Assembly: GCF_030269925.1 (NCBI RefSeq)
Contig: NC_085127.1
Coordinates: 1,557,501 to 1,621,500 of the forward strand
Length of the DNA: 64,000 nucleotides
Direction: 5' to 3'
Source: Bombyx mori
Taxonomy: Eukaryota > Arthropoda > Insecta > Lepidoptera > Bombycidae
Position 1 is the first letter of the stretch; each line of letters starts with the position of its first letter. Below the pieces are notes generated by a model, which saw nothing but the letters and a program-made list of their open reading frames with translations, was not told the origin of the DNA and did not search any database. Below are positions 53,501-62,278 of this stretch, piece after piece. Both the position numbers and the translations under genes were made by a program.

Positions 53501-56500
53501 GAACCGACACAACTATTGGAACAATGATGGTTGAATCATCATGCCACATGGCGGTTGTCTCGTGGGAATGGTCTAAATATTTTATTTATTTGTCCTTTTC
53601 TGCCTTCACCTCATGAGAAATGGTGATATCAACCAACACTGATCTATTATTACAATATCAGGCTTATTGGCAACAATATACCTATCCGTGATAATAGATC
53701 GGTCCCAGTTGAACGTAACATTTATTATTATTATTATAAACTACTCTATCTGATGACACTGAACGTTCAAATTTACTACGGTCGCGTTCGTTTCAGTTTT
53801 AAAACAGGTATATTACATTATAATATCTTAAACGTAGTCGAAAAGTATACACTTTTCAATCAATTTAGAAAATGCGTTCAATAATCGGCACTTTAAGATT
53901 ATAATAGAAAATGCAACGCGAATAATAAAGAAATGTGTCCATGCTTTTAATAGCTGCAGTGACGACAGTATCCGCAAGTCTGCCAGCGTATAAAAAAGCG
54001 CGCGCAAATCAGTGCATGTATCACAAGAGAATCTATTTTGAATTCGAAAAAAAACTCATACAATCTTGCAGGTATATACGTAAAAATTAAGGGCTTCTGT
54101 AAGATACATTGGACAACTCAGCACAGCAGACGCGAGGGGGACCGCGACGTTCATTACACAGTCACACACGAGTCTTACGAGGAATACATCAGGCAGAAGA
54201 TATACCTCGCTGGAAGTGACAGCGGTAAGAGTAATAACCGATAGCAAACCTTTAGTTTTATTTCCGTGTTCAGTTTCTGAACGTCAAAATGTCAGCGCGA
54301 GCGACGTCCGCCATGACACCAAGTCTCTTTCAAATCCAGCCGCCAAAAGCAACGCATCAATTTTATATTTCTCTCATCGATCGTAGATCGATGATTTCTC
54401 TTACATTAAATCTTTAATTTGTCATATAAGAGTAAAATAAATATCGTTAAACAATAAATACAGTCCGCGCTCAGTTACCAAAACGCAACACTTCGGTTAC
54501 TATCTTCGTGGTAGAGTATGTGATACACACTTTTCAAAGTCCACTAATAAGTTTTGTGTCCAAATTGATTTTTGCATGATGATCAAAGCAGCAGATATAC
54601 ATGATGATACATATCTACAGATAGAAACAACAACGGAACAAATCGATAATTTGAAATTTCAAATACCTTATGATTACAATTACATGTAAATATATTTCAT
54701 AATGGACTTAACGGGTTTTGTACTTTGAATCGCATTAAAGATTGCTTAATTCGCGGTACATAAGTCCTTTAGGCATTGACGCATCATACAACAAATGTCT
54801 ATTGAACAACGTAGACTCGTCAATCGATCTTCGTCATTATTTCTCTGTGAAGTAGAGTCTATATTATTAGTTATGTACCTTGCACGGAAGGCAGACTCTT
54901 GCAACATTACAAAACCTTCAGAAAAGCTACACATCGTAGTCCCTACACGCCAATCAGCAATTCCAACAGTTTCCGAAGTAAAAATATCTTCGGAAGCTGT
55001 TGTGACATGTGAAGATAAGGAAACACAAAAAGCGTTTGTATTTTTTTTGTATAAAACGGCATTTTTACACTTTTATAACAAAAGTATAATCAGTAAATAA
55101 ATATAGAGGTAATGTATTTTAGGCGACCATCATTTACAACCGGGTCACCACGTGTTCTCCTTCGAATGTCCGATCCCTGTCAACTGTCCCTCATCGTTCG
55201 AGGACTCCGATGGCCATATTCGGTACCAAATCAAGATAGTTGTGGACCGAGCTTTTAAGTTGGACCAAGAGAAGATGGCTTTGTTCAGGATTGTAGCTCC
55301 CGTTGACTTGAATTTAATTCCTTCCGTCCGTGTAAGTACTAGAGACATGTTGGTCAATGTAATCCAAGAAAAGTGTGTGTAACAATGTAGTGTAACAGCC
55401 GTCACTCTTTACACGGAAAGTGAGAATGGTTCGGGGCGGAAATAGTCAGGATGATGATAACCTCACTCACCTCCATCTCACAATATCACAAGTGTTACAG
55501 TAAAACTTTTCCTTTTAGATAAAATATTAGTAAATCCTCCTTGAGATGATCCCCTCATGTGGTTCTAACCATGGCACCGCCCGCCGCCACAACAGAGTTC
55601 ATCTACACTGTCTAGAACCACTGTGTTGATGGACGGTGCGTTTAAAGATGTATTTTTACCGACTTTGGGATGAACGGTGCTTCCTGATCGCTATGACATG
55701 TGAAATGAGGTCTGCGGAGAGTGCTCAACGATAGGCAGCAACTTGGCTGTGCCTCTGGGATTACTGATATTCGTGAACGATGGTTACTACACATCATCAA
55801 GTGAGCCGCATGCTCGGCTGTCAACAAAGATGCCTACAAGCTACCGTTACCGATGCTGTCAAAAGATTGATATTTTAAAATATTGTTCTGTTCATATCTA
55901 AGAATGGAACTAAACGAAAAATTTTGACCCATAATCAGTACGGCAACTGTAGCTGATTCTGAGTGAGGTAAAAAGCCGTTACTTTTTAAAGGTATGCAAT
56001 TAGATTTCGGTCTCATGTCTTAAGGCAGATGATAGTATTCAGCCTGTATTGCTCATGTGTCTTATTTCGTTTTGGTATCAAAGTTTATAATGACTAAATC
56101 GCGAGCTTCAAAAGTCCCAAAAGTATATAAGAGCCTGGCAGCACGATACGTTTCTTCGTACTCTGTAATATCCAATGTTCCACTATAGATAAGGCCATAG
56201 CTTGTTACTAAAGCACAAGACTTTTCAGGAGCCAATAGCTTTCGACTTTCAACAAAGCTTTTGCTGTTGGTGCGTCAGTTCAGGCTCCGCAACGACCCTG
56301 GTCAAGTTGCCAGTTTCAGGATTCTGCCCCGGGCAGATGATGCCCATCGAAGTCAGCTGTACCAATAACAGCAATGTGGAAATTGAGGAGATCGTTTTTA
56401 TGCTCACAAGGGTTAGTAGTATCTCTGAAAATCAGTTTGTCTAAATTCAAATTTGACTTTTGTAAATAATGACCAATTTTATATGTGTACTTATTATATC

Positions 56501-59445
56501 TATAGATCTAATATCTGCTCCTAGGCAAATGAGTACCAAATTATTATATATTGGGCGCAAATCGCTGACCCAAAGATGAAGTATTTAGGGCCCTACCCAC
56601 TAAACGACTCCCCCACACTCTGGCCCAAGCGTACGGTCTCTCCCACGGTCAGAACCCGGGCAGGGTAAGGTGGCTACCGCGGTCAGCATTGCAACCAGAC
56701 GCGCGGCTAACTCCAAGGACGCCCGACCGATGGAGCTTTCGAGGCGAAACATCTGGAACGTCAGGCGTGTCGGTATGGCCCGTCAGGCCGCCCAGGTGTT
56801 ACCGATAGTGTCCCGGGAAACCACGCTAGCTCGAAACCTACCTGCGGACGTAATGTTTTCGCAGTATACGTCATATACGAATTTCGTTCGCGACTAAACT
56901 TCGCCTGTCAACGTGACCCCAACTATAACTATGACAAATAAATTTCAGGAGACGACCTTCAGAGCTGAAATGGAGCCGGACTCCCGCCACCGGGAAGAGG
57001 ACATCGCTGAATTAAAGAAGGGCCCGGTGCCCGGGAACAGCTCGAGGAATTGGGTCGTTGAGATGTTGGTGCCCACGATAGACGTACCTAACTTGGATAG
57101 CTGTCGGTTCATCGATATCAATTATAAATTTAAGGTGAGTACTTTTCAATACACACCACGATAGGATCTTAAAGATGGGTCCAGCGTATACGACCTGTAC
57201 CAGTATTCTTTCATAACCTTATTAATTAATAGGAGTGCCTAAATTTTGCTTTCCTTCAAGACCCTCATCTTCTTCTTCTTTATCTCCATCTTATCCCACT
57301 AGGTGGGGTCGGCACAGTATTTTTTTTTATTCCATTCTCTTCTATCAGCCATCATCTCAACACTCTCTTCTTTTTCTCTCATATCGTTATTTACACACTC
57401 CATCCATGTGTTCTTCGGTCGACCTTTTCCCCCTTCACCTTGCACTACCATTTCCCTACATCTCCTAGTCACATCACGTCTCATCTCACTCAGCACATCC
57501 CTTCAAGACCCTCATAGCCATCGCAAAACCAACCGGTCCGTATAGAATACATTTGTGGGCTCAAACCATATGCATCAAGGCAGATTGTGGCGTTTCACTC
57601 ATCCACTCACCATTAACCAGGCTGGCCGCGAACGCTCCCATCAGCACCATCACAGCAATAAAAAAATGATTTTATAGCCTATCCAACCCAGGCATTTCTG
57701 TTTTCAATGATGATTGACGTTACTGACGTTTTTAAAGCTTATTTAATACAATCAAGATTTATGTTTCAAATACCGCCCCACCACCATCAGTTTCAGGATC
57801 ATAGACGGTCTGGGACACGTATAAGTGGAGGATCCTCTGATCTCAACTTAGGATTTTCTAATCCCTTGAAATAGTGACCTAATTTAACTCAGAACAAGGC
57901 AATGTTGTGCCAGCCGGCGATTGAAACACTCAGGGCCAAGAAGCACATAGGGCTTCTAAGGCTTGCTAACCTTTGGACTGAGAACACTTTCTATCTGATT
58001 CCATTGTTTCTCTTTCTAATGTATCGAAATACAATAACCAGCATAAAGTATACTACTTTTTCCAGGTCAACATCACAGTTCCAAGCTGCCACGAGGATGA
58101 GTCAGATTTGTGCTATATCACCATCGGAACTATACCACTAGTTGGCTTCCAAGATGATGTAGGGAATCCCTTACAAGACCAGTTACCTAAAATCCAAGAT
58201 ATACCTCAAAATACTTGTTACCCACCACCTCCTGTTACGAACCAACCTTTACCCAACTCGTATCCGAATGTACCTCAGTATCCGGGTAACAATGCTCCAT
58301 ACCCTGGTGCAAATCAACCCTACCCCGGTGCAATTCAACCCTACCCCGGTGCTAATCAGCCTTACCCTGGTGCCAATCAACCATACCCAGGCGCAAACCA
58401 GCCGTACCCTGGTGCTAACCAACCTTTCCCAGCTTCCAACCAGCCCTACCCTAACAACGTACCGTACCCCAACGCCAATATGCCAGCATCACAGCCAGTT
58501 CCTAACGTGCCGTACCCAAATAGTTCCCCGTACCCAGGGAGTGAAGGACCAAAGTTCACCGTGCCCACAGCTGGGACGACGTTGTTGAAGGCTGGTGATT
58601 TTGGTTTCACTGGTCACGCCGGCCCGGCGCCAGACCCGGTCACCATCCCGCTGCTGCCGCAGGGAGCCAACGTGCCTTATGTAAGCCGACCGTTAACTTA
58701 CACCATTTATACTAATAATGTTATAAAGCTGAAGAGTTTGTTTGTTTGAACGCGCTAATCTCAGGAACTACTGGTCCGATTTGAAAAATTGTTTCAGTGT
58801 TAGATAAGCCCATTTATTGAGGAACGCTATAGGCTATATAACATCACGGTAAGACCAATACAAGTGCAGCACCAATAAATAATGTTTCAAAATAGGGATT
58901 TAAATGGCTCCTTAACATTCTATAATACAAAAACTATTTTCACTTTGTACGTAAAAGAAGTGGGGGGTAAAATTTAGCGTTATGCCATATGCCATTAACG
59001 TTTGGTGTTCTTTCTGAGCATCGAGAACTTTGAACGTGATGGTATTACAGATTTCTGAAAATCATATCGAGCAAGATCAAGGGATTCCTTGTTAATAATA
59101 GCCTTTGTAGCAGGCACTTAGGAAATACACAGAAAAAATTGTAAAATAGTATAAGATATCAATGTTTTACGTTTTTAAGTTATTAACATAGATTACAAGT
59201 AATACTAACTGTTTAATATATTGAATTGTCATCAGTCTTTGATAAGTACGCTTAATTTCGAGCTAATCCGACCTTTTGAAAGGAGTCAAAATCACGTTCA
59301 AATGTTTCAAAGATTTCTTCACTAACATGCGTAATTAGCTTCAATTAAAGCGTATTAGAAATAACAATTTGCTTCCAGCCGAGACCGGCCAGCCCGTACT
59401 CCGCGGCCACGGCGCCTGAACCCGCCACGCCGGACTGCGAACCGA
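41459..59445 (+). CDS. Arrestin domain-containing protein (alpha-arrestin), exons 1-7, 3' end not found
   Basis: Alpha-arrestins are adaptors that bind membrane receptors and usually recruit NEDD4-type ubiquitin ligases for endocytic sorting. Exons 41459-41573, 54072-54224, 55123-55331, 56229-56411, 56949-57134, 58066-58680 and 59379-59445 join in phase to about 509 residues. Arrestin_N spans about residues 1-155 (GVYYPGQRLCGRLEFD, GIYVKIKGFCKIHWT, HHVFSFECPIPVNCPSSFED) and Arrestin_C about 165-315 (VKLPVSGFCPGQMMPIEVSC, FIDINYKFKVNITVPSC). The tail is Pro/Tyr-rich with seven heptads. No PPxY motif was seen in the visible part. The last exon ends in phase 1 at GTAAGT, so coding continues. The ATG context is ACATAATGG. 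Intron 1 is 12.5 kb and hosts a full-length LINE. Confidence 0.9.
41574..42730. other. Start of arrestin-gene intron 1, nothing recognised
   Basis: Strongly AT-rich; no ORF, known repeat or exon. Confidence 0.5.
42735..42900 (+). mobile_element. RTE-like LINE 3' remnant
   Basis: RPSKMTWMACKKENMSEKGL and the following AGTGGGATTAGGG 3' block fit the RTE C-terminal tail. Confidence 0.6.
43007..43446 (+). mobile_element. Full-length Bm1-type SINE with pol III promoter boxes
   Basis: The tRNA-like head has an A-box (TGGCCTCAGGG, 43013-43023) and a B-box (GGTGTTCGAATC, 43061-43072). A linker with GATTGACTTCCACGGTGAAG leads to the standard body and an A-rich tail. Confidence 0.92.
43630..43663. 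repeat. Perfect 15-bp hairpin
   Basis: The arms ATAATTTCTTTAACT and AGTTAAAGAAATTAT are separated by AAAT. Confidence 0.85.
43740..43877 (+). mobile_element. Truncated Bm1-type SINE
   Basis: The 3' part from CCATCTCAAGGCGGGTGGCA to GAGCTCGTCCACCCATCTAA. Confidence 0.75.
44308..44350. repeat. Perfect 19-bp stem with 5-nt loop
   Basis: The arms AAACGTGTTTAATTGGTCG (44308-44326) and CGACCAATTAAACACGTTT (44332-44350) flank CGGCT. Confidence 0.92.
44351..46090. other. Arrestin-gene intron 1, nothing recognised
   Basis: AT-rich with only short frames. The frame at 45014-45196 (Cys-rich end FKCSACSPKKSKC) has no recognisable family and is not called. Confidence 0.4.
46097..46334 (+). mobile_element. 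Bm1-type SINE body
   Basis: Well-preserved body from TTACTGGTGGTAGGACCTC to CCCATCTAAGCAA, tail replaced by a short (TA)n run. Confidence 0.9.
46761..47100 (+). repeat. 5'UTR tandem repeat type A (about 170 bp, two copies)
   Basis: GCCATGTCCCCGGC, GGGGAAGGCCC and GGGTACCGGT recur at about 46804 and 46972 in the same order, each copy preceded by a GAAG...CTCCCTTC block. Confidence 0.8.
47081..47372 (+). repeat. 5'UTR tandem repeat type B (about 153 bp, two copies)
   Basis: Copies start near 47081 and 47233 and share AACCTCTATAAAAAATGCCC and GATGGGATGA-TGGCTGGAGGG. Confidence 0.85.
47406..49790 (+). pseudogene. R1-clade LINE ORF1 (gag-like, CCHC zinc knuckles), two frameshifts
   Basis: ORF1 should encode the RNA-binding protein of the RNP. 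Reading starts at ATG 47406 and runs with a charged, Ala/Pro-rich N-terminus containing a coiled-coil-like heptad stretch (NDQVVQLMAENLRLRAQLQA, about residue 215). It changes frame at a run of ten C (48690-48699) and again at a run of nine G (49598-49606). Knuckles CLRCFSTGHCLAKC and CFRCGQPGHKAAVC are perfect CX2CX4HX4C; a third variant (CLLCAAAGRKADH...) spans the second frameshift. The stop TAA at 49788 overlaps the ORF2 ATG. Both breaks fall in homopolymers, so they could be sequencing errors. Confidence 0.85.
49790..53006 (+). pseudogene. R1-clade LINE ORF2 (APE endonuclease and reverse transcriptase), one frameshift and one stop
   Basis: The AP-like endonuclease is at the N-terminus: FLQGNLNHS, AEPYF, SVILAGDFNAKSVAWGS and SDHRYIRYD. 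The RT follows with PGPDGVHGRV, YRPIVLLDEAGKLLERIL, SLDIANAFNTLPW, VPQGSVLGPLLWNI and the catalytic YADD (CYADDTLVV). Near the C-terminus is a CX2CX8HX4C knuckle (CHHCGHDLDTAEHTLAVC), as in R1 elements. Lesions are a frameshift in a run of nine C (49990-49998), and an in-frame TGA at 50679-50681 after RHSGR. Otherwise the frame is open over about 1070 codons to the stop at 53006. Confidence 0.9.
53007..53434 (+). other. R1-clade LINE 3'UTR and poly(A)
   Basis: GC-rich non-coding sequence ending TTCTCCTGTGG plus about 24 A residues before the target duplication. Confidence 0.8.
53447..53980. other. Arrestin-gene intron 1 3' part, nothing recognised
   Basis: AT-rich, no repeat or coding match. 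Confidence 0.4.
53989..54013 (+). promoter_or_regulatory. Possible TATA/initiator pair before exon 2 of the arrestin gene
   Basis: TATAAAA at 53989 and a TCAGT initiator at 54009-54013, with a spacing of about 22 bp, shorter than ideal. It could drive a transcript starting just upstream of exon 2. Confidence 0.25.
54072..54224 (+). CDS. Arrestin-domain gene exon 2 (residues 39-89)
   Basis: IYVKIKGFCKIHWTTQHSRR and ESYEEYIRQKIYLAGSDSG. The acceptor is ATCTTGCAG and the donor GTAAGA, phase 1 at both ends. Confidence 0.93.
54225..55122. other. Arrestin-gene intron 2
   Basis: No repeat recognised. The 101-codon frame at 54795-55100 runs into no splice site in phase and is not called. Confidence 0.4.
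55123..55331 (+). CDS. Arrestin-domain gene exon 3 (residues 90-159)
   Basis: HHVFSFECPIPVNCPSSFED, then GHIRYQIKIVVDRAFKLDQE, the end of Arrestin_N. The acceptor is GTATTTTAG and the donor GTAAGT, phase 0. Confidence 0.94.
55605..55835 (+). repeat. Diverged LINE 3' remnant
   Basis: CGATAGGCAGCAACTTGGCT, CACATCATCAAGTGAGCCGC and GCTCGGCTGTCAACAAAG are mutated forms of the 59535-59802 sequence. Confidence 0.5.
56229..56411 (+). CDS. Arrestin-domain gene exon 4 (residues 160-220)
   Basis: It starts EPIAFDFQQSFCCWCVSSG and contains CPGQMMPIEVSCTNNSNVEI, the start of Arrestin_C. The acceptor is CTTTTCAG and the donor GTTAGT. Confidence 0.93.
56540..56895. other. GC-rich insert in arrestin-gene intron 4, unclassified
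   Basis: An abrupt rise in GC and CpG content between AT-rich flanks, with CAGAACCCGGGCAGGGTAAG. Neither strand gives an exon that fits the phase-0 junction of exons 4 and 5 or the arrestin fold. It is probably a mobile-element fragment. Confidence 0.4.
56949..57134 (+). CDS. Arrestin-domain gene exon 5 (residues 221-282)
   Basis: It contains KKGPVPGNSSRNWVVEMLVP and SCRFIDINYKFK. The acceptor is AATTTCAG and the donor GTGAGT, phase 0. Confidence 0.93.
57240..57505 (-). mobile_element. RTE-like LINE 3' remnant
   Basis: Minus-strand translation RDVTRRCREMVVQGEGGKGR, then TWMECVNNDMREKEESVEMM, then CADPT and a stop. It is the best preserved of four such tails here. Confidence 0.75.
57506..58065. 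other. Arrestin-gene intron 5, remainder
   Basis: No exon or recognised repeat. Confidence 0.4.
58066..58680 (+). CDS. Arrestin-domain gene exon 6 (end of Arrestin_C plus Pro/Tyr-rich tail, residues 283-487)
   Basis: VNITVPSCHEDESDLCYITI and GTIPLVGFQ finish the fold. Then comes a disordered tail with heptads and PYPN motifs up to QGANVPY. The acceptor is TTTTCCAG and the donor GTAAGC. Confidence 0.92.
58297..58443 (+). repeat. 21-bp coding minisatellite (seven heptads)
   Basis: Seven in-frame units: five PYPGANQ, one PYPGAIQ and one PFPASNQ, residues about 360-408 of the arrestin-domain protein. Third-position differences between units show the array is not brand-new. Confidence 0.95.
58735..58985 (+). 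repeat. Interspersed repeat (GAACGCGCTAATCTCAGGAA)
   Basis: It contains CTACTGGTCCGATTTGAAAA, GGAACGCTATAGGCTATATA and AGCACCAATAAATAATG, a segment style common in lepidopteran introns. The class is not identified. Confidence 0.45.
59379..59445 (+). CDS. Arrestin-domain gene exon 7 (residues 488-509)
   Basis: PRPASPYSAATAPEPATPDC then EP. The acceptor is GCTTCCAG and the donor GTAAGT, phase 1. It is called from its splice sites, GC-rich coding-like composition and frame fit, not from homology. Confidence 0.7.
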
Positions 59446-59534
59446 GTAAGTTATCCATTTTAAATTCACCACAGTCACTATTGCACTTGTTCAATAAGTG
59501 CTTTCATCATCATCACCTCAGCCTAGAGCTCATC

Positions 59535-59802
59535 TATTCAACCTGGAGCCACTGCGGTCATCCACAGTGCGTTTCCGTGAGGTCTTTTTTGCCGCGTACC
59601 ATCCGGCTATGGAATGAGCTCCCCTCCACGGTGTTTCTCAAGCGTTATGACATGTCCTTCTTCAAACGAGGCTTGCGGAGAGTATTAAGCGGTAGGCAGC
59701 GGCTTGGCTCTGCCCCTGGCATTGCTGAAGTCCATGGACGACGGTAACCACTCACCATCAGGTGGGCCGTATGCTCGTCTGCCTACAAGGGCAATAAAAA
59801 AA
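59535..59802 (+). mobile_element. LINE 3' end with RT C-terminus, best copy
   Basis: [20 protein letters not shown], then [20 protein letters not shown], followed by ACCATCAGGTGGGCCGTATG and an A-rich tail. It serves as the reference for about nine fragments in the window. Confidence 0.75.
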
Positions 59803-59990
59803 ATCATGTCCACTGCTGAACATAGGCCTCTCTGACTGATATCCAGTGCGGCCGGTCCAATGCCACCTGCATCCAAACGTGACCCAGCGATTCTCACCAG
59901 GTCCCATCTGGTAAGTGGCTGTCCCACTCTGCGCTTGCCAGTACGTGGTCTCCGCTCGAGGATCTTTCCGCCCCATCGGCCGTCCGATCT
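59803..59990 (-). repeat. LINE-derived repeat ([16 protein letters not shown] family)
   Basis: The minus-strand reading [20 protein letters not shown] matches the plus-strand copy at 21180-21375. Confidence 0.6.
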
Positions 59991-60049
59991 TCAAAATCCT
60001 TTATGTATTGCTATATCTGTATGTCGTTAACTCAATAGTGTTCAAAGCC

Positions 60050-60218
60050 CATTTAGTTTCTCGCCGGATCTTCTCAGTGAGTCGCGTTTCCGAACTGGTC
60101 GTAGATTCTGCGAAACATTGCTCTTGCTAGGCCCAGTGTTAGGCACAATCCCGGTTTGAGCCCCGTGAGCTCACCTACACGTCACCTACAAGGCTATCAG
60201 CATAGGTAGAAAAAAAAG
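60050..60218 (+). mobile_element. Jockey-type LINE 3' remnant
   Basis: TAGTTTCTCGCCGGATCTTC, GTTTGAGCCCCGTGAGCTCA and a poly(A) end. Confidence 0.65.
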
Positions 60219-61845
60219 TGTTTAATGTGTCGGCATCCGTGAAGGTATTGAAATGATTATCAGAACCGAGCTCTTGCAGGTCCGGCCTACAACCCGAACT
60301 ACCGCGAGAAAGATTCGACAAACAAACAAAACTGAATACGTCCACACGACAACACACCTCACCGCTATTAGTTTAAGATATAATTTAGTACATTACATTA
60401 TGTAATAATAAAAGGTCGCTGCCGAATTAATTTAATTAAAATCGGTTCCGACGAAATTTTAATCGTGACGATTTTTTTATCCTTAGTACTTGTAATAATC
60501 CGCAGAAGTCTTATTTGCATGTTATGGGAACAGTGGCGTTGTAATACAAGAGCACATTTTAATATGTTAATATCTCGTATTTATATTAAGGATAATACTG
60601 CGACAACTCAATGTAACCGATTTCTCGATATAAGTTTTTAAATGGTTATTAATCGCGAGATCACCGATTCGATACTATTTAAACACACTATATGTACAAT
60701 CATTTTGAAAATCACGTATAAGACTTCGCAAAATGCAAAAGCAATAAATCGATGTATTGACAATACATACACAGGTACTCGATGCTACCGATTACGTAAA
60801 ATATATCGTCACGATTAAAATGAATTTTACCATATTTTTTTTTTACTTTTTAAAAGTATTTTTATTTTTATATACATGCGTGTTAACAGAATTATATTGT
60901 TAATAGAAACGTTGACGTTTTAAGATGATATTATTGAAGGAAATTTGAAAATGAATGTGTTTCACATCTTCCGGTGCCATGTTAGAACTACCTCAGATTA
61001 TAAATCGCGCAATTTTTATAAATGACTATTTACTACGCACACTCCTATATTTTTAGTGCAAACTTTTTACATCACGTATTTTTCGAATATTAAATTTATT
61101 TTTAAACTGTTTTAAATTTATATAGATTAAGTAAATTTTTTTTTAACTCACAACTATTTACACAGTTATACATACGGTTTAATAAAGAGGTAAAATCCAA
61201 TAATCGAATCTTACGAGTCTGTTAGCAAGTTTTAACTATAGCGCCTTCTATTGACCGTGGTAAGAACTACCCAACCGTTATTTCTAGAAAGGTTTCTTAA
61301 AGACAAATTTCCAACAAAAACAGGGTTGTAAAAACTAGTACACCGAATAAGAATTAAATGCTTATCAAAACATCGTAGAACAATACGATCGCCAAGCAAC
61401 TGTAACGGGGAGAAGTTGTCTCATGTCAATTGCCTCAACTCTACTGAATCGAATTCAAGGAAATCGATACAGGGTTTTTGAAATCAAATACAGTAATCCC
61501 AATCCCCCTTACAACACAGTACTCTTATACCGCATGTTCATATTACGCGATTTCAGTCCCTCGTATAACACGGGTATTCCCCTATATAACGCGGATGTGT
61601 TCCACGCGCCGTCCCTAGCTATTGTTTCTCCATCGAGATAAAGTTCAATAAACAAAGACGTATCTTAACGCTTTTGTTTATTGAAGTGTTCTGCCGAACA
61701 ACTATAGGACGAGCATGGTGGTGGGCGATACTCACGCTTGCTCATCGATGCTAATTTTGAGTGTGTCGCTCGCTACTGCGACCCCGGTGCGGCCAAAACT
61801 CACAGACGATCACACGAAAATACCACTGGCAAAAATTCTAGGGTC
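60219..61845. other. Unassigned interval
   Basis: AT-rich and without recognised exon or repeat. The interval 61385-61640 is less AT-rich and has a 72-codon frame with no family features. The remaining exon of the arrestin gene could lie here but I cannot place it. Confidence 0.35.
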
Positions 61846-61850
61846 GGCAG

Positions 61851-62100
61851 ACTAAAGCACATAAGTCAAAATTTTCAGTTTATTTTTTATTACATCATCG
61901 GTTTACATTTTGCTCAACACACAATCTGACTAAAGCACATAAATCAAACTCAAGTATTTCATGGTGTATTCAAGCGGCGTTCTGTATCAACCTTATCAAA
62001 TCCTAATATAGTCAAACGAACTAAAAAACATAACTGGACTTATGTTCTAAGGAACACCATAAGTACAAAGTTATTAACGTAAGAAGTCTGACTTATGTTA
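61851..62100. repeat. Clustered ACATAAGTC motifs upstream of the 62.3-kb gene
   Basis: Direct copies ACATAAGTC (61859) and ACATAAATC (61937), both inside ACTAAAGCACATAA-TCAAA, and inverted copies GACTTATGT at 62037 and 62090. The arrangement resembles subterminal repeats of a DNA transposon. Confidence 0.5.
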
Positions 62101-62278
62101 TAAAGAACATCAAAATGTAACATTTCTTTAGAGAAAGTAGTTACTTAAAAATATTTATAACGTAAACAATACTTCGGTAAGTGGTTTTAATTTACTAATG
62201 TTGTCGATTGTGCACAGTTTGTTGGTTAGTTGTGTTAGTTAGTTGTGTGTGAGTGCTTAAATATTTTAATTATTTAAG

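Noticed and set aside
54038..54244. Alternative first exon of the arrestin gene reading straight into exon 2
   Set aside because: The in-frame upstream sequence has no ATG, only non-standard starts, and exon 2 has a good acceptor in phase with exon 1.
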